This document shows, piece by piece, positions 1 to 4,059 of a DNA stretch of 8,680 nucleotides. Below the pieces are notes generated by a model that was given only the letters and a program-made list of their open reading frames with translations, ran no database searches and was not told the origin of the DNA. The position numbers and the translations under genes are program-made. The stretch is from NCBI GenBank assembly GCA_031277195.1, contig JAITMU010000154.1, forward strand, positions 1-8,680, written 5' to 3'. Every line of letters starts with the position of its first letter. The first letter of the stretch is position 1. This DNA comes from Gallionellaceae bacterium (lineage in GTDB: Bacteria > Pseudomonadota > Gammaproteobacteria > Burkholderiales > Gallionellaceae).

Positions 1-11
1 TTTTTTATTGA

Positions 12-159
12 GTTCATATCATTGGGTGTCGCCTGACCTACTCCCTCTCCCCTTGTGGGAGAGGGCTGGGGAGAGGGGGCAGCTTCCGTCTATTCACCCA
101 CTACCCAACCCACTCCCGGCAAGGGAGAGGGAGTACGTATGGCGGATGTCGTTCATATC
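12..159. repeat. MITE-like inverted-repeat element with 9-bp flanking direct repeats
   Basis: Arms at 30-51 and 123-144 are reverse complements over 22 bp with 3 mismatches; the inner 13 bp (TACTCCCTCTCCC at 39-51 against 123-135) are perfect. A second, smaller hairpin lies inside the left half (CCCTCTCCC at 43-51 against GGGAGAGGG at 57-65). The 9-mer GTTCATATC occurs at 12-20 and again at 151-159, just outside the arms, as expected of a target-site duplication. CT-rich palindromes of this look are common dispersed repeats in proteobacterial genomes. It lies directly downstream of the minus-strand ferredoxin gene and may end its transcript. It encodes nothing I can support. Whether it moved as a unit is inference. 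Confidence 0.6.
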
Positions 160-464
160 CTCAACCGTTCCACGGGGCGTCCGTTTTTCAAATGCGATTC
201 GATGATCTCGTCGAGATCGCTTTCGTCCACCCAGGTGTACCAGACCTCCTCCGGATAAACCACCAGCACCGGCCCTTCCGCGCAACGATCCAGGCACCCC
301 GCCGAATTGATGCGAATGCGGTTGGCAGCAGTGGACAGCCCCAGCGCCTTGACCTTGTTTTTAACATAGTCGCGCATCCGCGCCGCGCCAAAATCATTGC
401 AACAAGCCTCGCCATTTGCGCGCTGATTGGTGCAAAAGAAAACGTGTTTGTCGTAGTAGCTCAT
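153..464 (-). CDS. Thioredoxin-like [2Fe-2S] ferredoxin
   Basis: A 103-residue small electron carrier of the thioredoxin-fold 2Fe-2S ferredoxin family (related to Aquifex Fd4 and the NuoE-type fold), expected in the cytoplasm. The N-terminus reads MSYYDKHVFFCTNQR. Cysteines are at 11, 21, 22, 57 and 61; C11, one of C21/C22, C57 and C61 (in AGCLDRC) are the likely cluster ligands. The segment GPVLVVYPEEVWYTWVDESD and the end ESHLKNGRPVERL are typical of the proteobacterial members. An in-frame ATG 18 bp upstream (482) would add MYNHRP, but homology begins at MSYYDK and a perfect TATAAT lies between the two starts, so I chose 464. No Shine-Dalgarno sequence is visible. It is a single-gene unit whose stop codon lies inside the 9-bp repeat at 151-159. 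The redox partner cannot be told from the context. Confidence 0.9.
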   Translation of the reverse strand: MSYYDKHVFFCTNQRANGEACCNDFGAARMRDYVKNKVKALGLSTAANRIRINSAGCLDRCAEGPVLVVYPEEVWYTWVDESDLDEIIESHLKNGRPVERLRI

Positions 465-473
465 GGGGCGGTG

Positions 474-479
474 ATTATA
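474..479 (-). promoter_or_regulatory. Candidate -10 box (TATAAT) for the ferredoxin gene
   Basis: Read on the minus strand this is a perfect TATAAT, ending 9 nt before the ATG at 464. Initiation about 7 nt downstream would leave a leader of only 2-3 nt, and no ribosome-binding site is present. No good -35 hexamer is visible at 16-18 bp spacing. The box is part of the 15-mer that recurs at 856-870. Confidence 0.45.
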
Positions 480-545
480 CAAGGGGGGGCATCAAGTTAT
501 TGCTTCGTTTGGTCGTGGGTAGTATCTCCAGTTTGAATTTCCCCT

Positions 546-656
546 CGTCATTCCAGCGCAAGCTGGAATCCAGCTAGAGATGAATAACCCGCGCAGCGGA
601 CAAAATCTTATTGTCCGGCTACGCCGGAATTGTTTGATAAATGCGCTGGAATGACG
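546..656. repeat. Palindromic intergenic repeat, full copy, with internal hairpins
   Basis: The outer arms CGTCATTCCAGCGCA (546-560) and TGCGCTGGAATGACG (642-656) are a perfect 15-bp inverted repeat. Inside are two further stem-loops: ATTCCAGC/GCTGGAAT (550-557 and 562-569) closed by the loop GCAA, and CGGACAA/TTGTCCG (597-603 and 611-617), the latter extending outward with small mismatches. Positions 546-604 recur at 3504-3562 with about 6 differences in 59 bp. It resembles short CGTCATTCC-type dispersed repeats of proteobacteria. No coding potential is seen. Confidence 0.75.
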
Positions 657-667
657 GGGATGATTCC

Positions 668-763
668 AGTCTCGTAGGCTGGGATGGACTGCAATGGAAT
701 CCCAGCATCGTTGCTGTCGGGATTTTGGTGCTGGGTATCGCTACGCTCCACCCAGCCTACGTT
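668..763. repeat. ~96-bp palindromic repeat, copy A
   Basis: Perfect outer arms CGTAGGCTGGG (673-683) and CCCAGCCTACG (751-761), with an inner pair CCCAGCA (701-707) and TGCTGGG (729-735), giving a nested stem. It is about 95% identical to copy B at 1552-1649 and in the same orientation; differences are two substitutions and a short variable stretch around 720-727. It belongs to the general class of GTAGGCTGGGT-type interspersed repeats. No gene is present in it. Confidence 0.8.
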
Positions 764-783
764 ACTTCAAGCGTGAATTCACC

Positions 784-801
784 TTCCAGCTTTCGCTGGA
801 A
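784..801. repeat. Short hairpin TTCCAGC-TTTC-GCTGGAA
   Basis: Seven-bp perfect stem at 784-790 and 795-801, followed by TGACGCGGG. It is the core of the CGTCATTCCAGC repeat seen at 546-569 and 3508-3527, in the opposite orientation; on the minus strand its loop reads GAAA. Confidence 0.6.
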
Positions 802-924
802 TGACGCGGGAGGCGGCAAGGGGATTCGTCAAAAATTTCAAACTTAGACACGACCTGATTATACAAGGGGTGGATTTAGACGACTCTCTTTGTTAGTGTT
901 CGCGGGACTTTTGTCGTTAAATTT

Positions 925-958
925 GGGGCGACCGACGAGCCGGAATTGATGTCGCCCC
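925..958 (+). terminator. Terminator-like hairpin upstream of the orphan gene
   Basis: GGGGCGAC (925-932) pairs perfectly with GTCGCCCC (951-958) around an 18-nt loop and is followed by TTTAACTTTT. The shape fits a rho-independent terminator on the plus strand, but no plus-strand gene is visible upstream. It ends 29 nt before the ATG at 988, so it could be a 5' leader structure of that gene, the end of a small RNA, or the relic of a lost gene's terminator. The long loop and broken T-tract lower confidence. Confidence 0.35.
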
Positions 959-987
959 TTTAACTTTTAATATGAACAGGTTGACTA

Positions 988-1539
988 ATGGCCGCTAATC
1001 GACGCTCTTTTTTGTCAATGATTTTGCTTGGCGTCAGCCTGCTTGTGTGGCCAGTTGAACCGTTAATTGCCAAGGAACTTGATGATCTGGAATCGTTAAA
1101 TGAGTGTCAATTGCTGGAAGGGATATATAGCGATTCGGGTACGCAACTCGCAGGGACGAATCGCGGATCACTGGCACCTCCAACAATATCGAGGGATGTG
1201 CTGCTTACATGGAAACCCGGGACTCCTACAGAATTTATCGCAATCAGGCTGCTGCAAAAAAGCCAACTTAGATTCGCTTGGCTGGATATAAACGGCACTG
1301 AGGTATTGTCATCGGATCAGAACATCGTCTGCAAGAATGGTGAAGCGCGCCTTGAGTGGTCGGGGGGCGCTGGCTCGGAAGGATTCCGGGGAACGGCTGT
1401 AACTCAAGTGAGCCTCCGCACGGCTGTTGATGGCGGTGCATTGCTGGTAGATGTGTATAGACGAGTAGAGGGGCGCGATTTCTGGGTATTTCCTCGCTCC
1501 TATACTGAGAGGTTTGAATTTCGTTTCGAGAGGCGATAA
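988..1539 (+). CDS. Hypothetical exported protein
   Basis: I do not recognise this 183-residue protein. The N-terminus MAANRRSFLSMILLGVSLLVW has a positively charged head and hydrophobic core typical of a Sec signal peptide, with possible cleavage after ...LIA near residue 28. The mature part has two cysteines, C40 in ESLNECQLLEG and C115 in NIVCKNG, which could form a disulfide in the periplasm. The pattern ECQLLEGIYSDSGTQLAG followed by alternating hydrophobic strands suggests a small beta-rich domain. AGG at 978-980 is 7 nt before the ATG. The gene stands alone, is poorer in G+C than the right half of the window and is bracketed by the two ~97-bp repeats, so a separate origin is plausible. 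No function is assigned. Confidence 0.75.
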   Translation: MAANRRSFLSMILLGVSLLVWPVEPLIAKELDDLESLNECQLLEGIYSDSGTQLAGTNRGSLAPPTISRDVLLTWKPGTPTEFIAIRLLQKSQLRFAWLDINGTEVLSSDQNIVCKNGEARLEWSGGAGSEGFRGTAVTQVSLRTAVDGGALLVDVYRRVEGRDFWVFPRSYTERFEFRFERR

Positions 1540-1551
1540 GCGTTATATCGA

Positions 1552-1649
1552 AGTCTCGTAGGCTGGGATGGAATGCAATGGAATCCCAGCATCGCTGCTG
1601 TCGGCATTTCTTGGTGCTGGGTATCGCTACGCTCCACCCAGCCTACGTT
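1552..1649. repeat. ~98-bp palindromic repeat, copy B
   Basis: Near-identical direct copy of 668-763, with the same CGTAGGCTGGG and CCCAGCCTACG arms and the same inner CCCAGCA/TGCTGGG pair. It fills most of the gap between the convergent genes ending at 1539 (plus) and 1671 (minus), where its hairpin could serve as a terminator in both directions, though no T-tract follows it. Confidence 0.8.
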
Positions 1650-1670
1650 GCTGACCTCTTCAATTACAGC

Positions 1671-2114
1671 CTAGTGCCTCGCGGGTGTGTCATGACAAAT
1701 TTGCCAATATCCGAGGACAACGATAGTGAGCAGCGCTGATACAACGATCATTTCCGGCGATACCAAGGGCATTATTGGTGATGTCATAGTGGACACCACC
1801 GTTATTACACCCAATGATCCGAGGAATGTGATGGCGGAGTAATTTAATATTCTGATTATGCGGGAATGGATTTTATTTCTAACGTCAGGTTGAATCAGGA
1901 GGGTTCCATTAAGTCCAGTTGTGGTTCCCACCAGAATCGCACCAAATAGCAACACGAATGAGATGATTACATCCTCAGGTTCTTCTGCCCACTCGCTGAA
2001 CGCCAAGGGTAAGTAATACACGAGTATCACGCTGGCAATCGCCAGCAACACCGCCATAAGAAGGCTGATTACGGACAGTAGAATACGCATCGCCACCCCT
2101 CTGATAGTAGCCAT
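1671..2114 (-). CDS. Hypothetical four-helix membrane protein
   Basis: Unrecognised protein of 147 residues with four likely membrane segments, at about 10-34, 48-73, 89-110 and 120-139. An acidic stretch EWAEEPED (41-48) follows the first segment and a basic stretch (RNKIHSRIIR, 79-88) precedes the third. Two starts are possible: 2114, with AGGG 7 nt upstream, and an in-frame ATG at 2090 (MRILLSVISLL) with a stronger AGAGGGG 5 nt upstream. The shorter form would begin almost directly with the first membrane helix. It begins 12 nt after the stop of the 78-aa gene, so the two are probably co-transcribed. The stretch is rich in A+T compared with neighbours on the right. No family is assigned. 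Confidence 0.7.
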   Translation of the reverse strand: MATIRGVAMRILLSVISLLMAVLLAIASVILVYYLPLAFSEWAEEPEDVIISFVLLFGAILVGTTTGLNGTLLIQPDVRNKIHSRIIRILNYSAITFLGSLGVITVVSTMTSPIMPLVSPEMIVVSALLTIVVLGYWQICHDTPARH

Positions 2115-2126
2115 CTACACACCCTT

Positions 2127-2363
2127 TTAATTGCGTTTATCAAATCCAAGAGCTTCCGGCAGTCGTTTCCATCTCAATATGGCAACAGCAATGAATACCG
2201 CTACAGGTAGCCCAATAAATAGCCATGCAGTCTTCCCTTGAAGATCAAATAAAAGGCGCGCTCCTCCCGTAACCCATATGCTCCAAAAAAGGCCATTGCC
2301 AATGGCGCAGCTGATCATGGCGACATAGCGCCGAATCGTTTCAAACCAGTTATTCTTGTCCAT
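2127..2363 (-). CDS. Hypothetical small two-helix membrane protein
   Basis: A 78-residue protein I do not recognise. Two hydrophobic segments are visible, at about 13-33 (with FWSIWVTGG) and 45-64 (WLFIGLPVAVFIAVAIL), separated by RLLFDLQGKT; the basic end RWKRLPEALGFDKRN probably faces the cytoplasm. No strong Shine-Dalgarno sequence precedes the ATG. It starts 32 nt after the VanZ gene stop and ends 12 nt before the next gene, so a three-gene minus-strand transcript is likely. Its low G+C resembles the 147-aa gene more than vanZ, suggesting the two small genes came in together. It could be an accessory or partner of the adjacent membrane proteins, but this is only context. Confidence 0.65.
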   Translation of the reverse strand: MDKNNWFETIRRYVAMISCAIGNGLFWSIWVTGGARLLFDLQGKTAWLFIGLPVAVFIAVAILRWKRLPEALGFDKRN

Positions 2364-2395
2364 GGATTACTGTCTGCGATTAAAGATTAAAGCCC

Positions 2396-3463
2396 TCACC
2401 GCATCCGCACCCGCCACAAATAGCCCAGCAGCAAAAACGGGAAGGCGAGCATGATGGTTTGTGACAGGCCGCTGTAGTTCAGCAGGTGGCCGTAGTGCCA
2501 GTAGAACAGCGCGTAAGTGGAGTCGGGGTCGTTTTTGTCCAGCACGAAAAAGCCGATGGCGAGATGTCCCAGGGCGACGGTTGTTGCCAGCAGCAAGACG
2601 GCGCGTTGCGAGAGCAGCAGCGCCACGGATAGCAGCAACAGGCCGATGAGCAGTCCCAGCATGGCTTCGCTGTTTACCCACAGCATCAGCGCCCAGGATT
2701 TCAGCAGCGTTGCGGCGGCAAAAAATTTCATCAGCGCCACGGCGAACAGCACGGCGACCAGCACGATCATGGCATCGCGGCGATGGCGCAGCAGGGTCAG
2801 CAGCAGTGTGCCCAGCATCAGCAGATTCAAGGTTACGGTAAACACTTCCAGCCAGTGAAACGGCGCGGGTTGCACGGTCATGAAGGGCTGATGCGCCAGT
2901 TCGCTGATGAAGACATTGCCCAGCATCGGCAGCGACGGATTGACCTGCGCGAACACCCACAGCAGCACCAGCGCCAGACCGAAATCCGCGCTGCCGCCCG
3001 GACGAAACAGGCGACCGCGCCAGTACGTCAGAAAGGCGAACCAGCGGCGCGGCGCGATGGTGGCGGCCAGCAGCGCGCCGATCAGCGCGCCGGTGGAGTT
3101 GCTCAGCAAATCCATGTTGGAACTGAAGCGCGCGGGCAGATACATCTGCGAGTATTCCATCGCGGCGGACAGCGCTGCGCCGCCCGCCAGCGCCAGCGGC
3201 ACGGTCCATTTCGCGCCGACGTAGGTGTGCAGCGTCAAACCCAGCAGCAGGCCGAATGGCAAATAAGCCAGCAGATTGGTGATGGAATCGAACAGGGTGG
3301 AGCTTTGCTTCAGCGGCGCGGTCAGCACGTCGGAGAAAGCCAGCCCTTGATCCTGCCAGCCGGAAAAAGGCGACAGACTTGCGTACACGATGAACAGCGC
3401 GTACCCCGCCGTGAGGTAGATCCGCAGCCGTGAATGGCTGGCGTGGAAGATGAGGGTCTTCAT
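2396..3463 (-). CDS. VanZ-family integral membrane protein
   Basis: A 355-residue, strongly hydrophobic protein. The N-terminal part, about 14-135, fits the VanZ-like family: a first helix around 15-32, then TNLLAYLPFGLLLGL (62-76), and the conserved block E103-Y-S-Q106 ... R112-F-S-S ... D118-L-L-S-N-S-T-G. About 220 further residues carry several more membrane helices (roughly 160-178, 206-225, 230-250, 255-283, 287-308, 334-350), making it longer than the short VanZ of the vanA cluster (about 160 aa). VanZ itself gives low-level teicoplanin resistance, but family members in Gram-negatives are mostly uncharacterised, so no resistance role is claimed. There is no clear Shine-Dalgarno sequence before the ATG. 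Codon use is GC-rich, like the core genes. Confidence 0.85.
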   Translation of the reverse strand: MKTLIFHASHSRLRIYLTAGYALFIVYASLSPFSGWQDQGLAFSDVLTAPLKQSSTLFDSITNLLAYLPFGLLLGLTLHTYVGAKWTVPLALAGGAALSAAMEYSQMYLPARFSSNMDLLSNSTGALIGALLAATIAPRRWFAFLTYWRGRLFRPGGSADFGLALVLLWVFAQVNPSLPMLGNVFISELAHQPFMTVQPAPFHWLEVFTVTLNLLMLGTLLLTLLRHRRDAMIVLVAVLFAVALMKFFAAATLLKSWALMLWVNSEAMLGLLIGLLLLSVALLLSQRAVLLLATTVALGHLAIGFFVLDKNDPDSTYALFYWHYGHLLNYSGLSQTIMLAFPFLLLGYLWRVRMR

Positions 3464-3470
3464 GGGTGGG

Positions 3471-3476
3471 AGTGTA
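3471..3476 (-). promoter_or_regulatory. Weak candidate -10 box for the VanZ-family gene
   Basis: Read on the minus strand this is TACACT (4 of 6 matches to TATAAT), 7 nt before the ATG at 3463; AGGACA lies 18 bp upstream of it at 3495-3500. The match is modest. If used, the transcript would start at or next to the start codon. Confidence 0.25.
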
Positions 3477-3503
3477 GCCGACCAAGCGCAGACGTGTCCT
3501 CTC

Positions 3504-3562
3504 CGTCATTCTAGCGAAAGCTGGAATCCAGCTAGAAATAAACACCCCGCGCAGCGGACAAA
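3504..3562. repeat. Partial copy of the CGTCATTC palindromic repeat
   Basis: About 90% identical to 546-604 (6 differences in 59 bp). It keeps the first stem-loop, ATTCTAGC-GAAA-GCTGGAAT (3508-3527), and the GCGCAGCGGACAAA end, but lacks the right half and closing arm of the full copy. It occupies the space between the divergent VanZ-family and arsC genes, so it may contribute to or interrupt their promoters. Confidence 0.75.
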
Positions 3563-3594
3563 CCCTGCGGCTTCTCCGTCCGCGCAAAAATCCG

Positions 3595-3600
3595 CATAAT
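3595..3600 (+). promoter_or_regulatory. Candidate -10 box (CATAAT) for arsC
   Basis: CATAAT matches TATAAT at 5 of 6 positions and ends 6 nt before the ATG at 3607. Start of transcription about 7 nt downstream would fall on the A of that ATG. No convincing -35 box or Shine-Dalgarno sequence is seen. Confidence 0.4.
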
Positions 3601-3606
3601 GGCGGC

Positions 3607-3966
3607 ATGACAGACATCATCCTCTATCACAATCCGAATTGCGGCAGCTCGCGCAAAGCGCAAATGCTCATCCGTGAAGCGGGCATTGAGCCGCACGTTA
3701 TCGAATATCTGAAAACGCCGCCGTCGCGGGCGATGCTGGCGCAGCTCATTGCGCGCATGGGCGTGCCGGTGCGCGCGGTCATGCGCGACAAGGAATTGCT
3801 GTATGCGGAACTGGGTCTTGCCGATCCGGGTCTGAGCGACGACCAGCTTCTCGATGCCATGCTGGCGCATCCCATTCTCATCAACCGGCCGATTGTGGTG
3901 ACGCCCAAGGGTGTCAGGTTGTGCCGTCCGGCGGAGTTGGTGCTGGATTTGTTGCCGAACGATTAA
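3607..3966 (+). CDS. arsC: Arsenate reductase, glutaredoxin-dependent ArsC type
   Basis: A 119-residue cytoplasmic protein of the ArsC/Spx thioredoxin-fold family; the family reaction is reduction of arsenate to arsenite with glutathione and glutaredoxin. The motif YHNPNCGSSRKA places the nucleophilic cysteine at residue 12. The three arginines that bind arsenate in the plasmid R773 enzyme (R60, R94, R107) are all present at the same numbers: AVMRDKE, INRPIVV and LCRPAEL. This separates it from Spx or YffB-like relatives, which lack the full set. No arsR, arsB or acr3 gene is adjacent, so it is a solitary chromosomal copy. A three-codon reading frame (ATGGCGGCATGA, 3599-3610) overlaps its start codon. 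The strong palindrome just after the stop probably ends the transcript. Confidence 0.9.
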   Translation: MTDIILYHNPNCGSSRKAQMLIREAGIEPHVIEYLKTPPSRAMLAQLIARMGVPVRAVMRDKELLYAELGLADPGLSDDQLLDAMLAHPILINRPIVVTPKGVRLCRPAELVLDLLPND

Positions 3967-3970
3967 AGGT

Positions 3971-4028
3971 AGGGCGGGGCTTGCCCCGCGCTGCGTGATT
4001 TCAAACCGCGCGGGACAAGCCCCGCCCT
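3971..4028. terminator. Long GC-rich palindrome after arsC, probable terminator-type repeat
   Basis: Arms at 3971-3990 (AGGGCGGGGCTTGCCCCGCG) and 4009-4028 are reverse complements over 20 bp with one mismatch, around an 18-nt loop. It begins 4 nt after the arsC stop. No T-tract follows, so it is a strong RNA hairpin rather than a textbook terminator; GGGCGGGGCTTGCCCCGC-type palindromes also recur as dispersed repeats in proteobacteria. It separates arsC from the following gene's ribosome-binding site by about 20 nt. Confidence 0.65.
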
Positions 4029-4059
4029 GCATTACATTCTTTGTGAAAGGACTCATGTG

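Larger units (their letters stand above)
472..870. repeat. Repeat block bounded by a 15-bp perfect direct repeat
   Basis: TGATTATACAAGGGG occurs at 472-486 and again at 856-870. Between them lie 369 bp with no supportable gene but several palindromic repeats, listed separately. Near the edges there are also inverted matches: GGTCGTG at 511-517 against CACGACC at 849-855, the latter touching the right direct repeat, and AGTTTGAATTT at 530-540 against AAATTTCAAACT at 833-844 (one inserted base). This looks like a non-autonomous inserted element or a nest of several. The left 24 bp (487-510) have no inverted partner, so the left boundary is uncertain. Confidence 0.5.

Noticed and set aside
641..847. 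68-codon plus-strand frame within the repeat block
   Set aside because: It is made almost wholly of palindromic repeat sequence, so its open frame is not evidence of a gene.
546..1649. CRISPR-like array of repeats
   Set aside because: The repeats differ in type, orientation and spacing and are palindromic dispersed elements; there are no regular spacers and no cas genes.
2396..3463. Glycopeptide resistance gene vanZ
   Set aside because: Only the family domain is shared; the protein is about twice as long, no other van genes are present, and Gram-negative members have no shown resistance role.
3599..3610. Three-codon upstream frame overlapping the arsC start as a regulatory leader peptide
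   Set aside because: ATGGCGGCATGA is short enough to arise by chance and has no ribosome-binding site; the nearby -10-like box would place transcription start after its ATG.
2367..3620. 417-codon minus-strand frame overlapping the VanZ-family gene
   Set aside because: It is another frame of the same DNA; the 355-residue frame has VanZ motifs and membrane helices, whereas this one is Arg/Ala-rich without recognisable structure.
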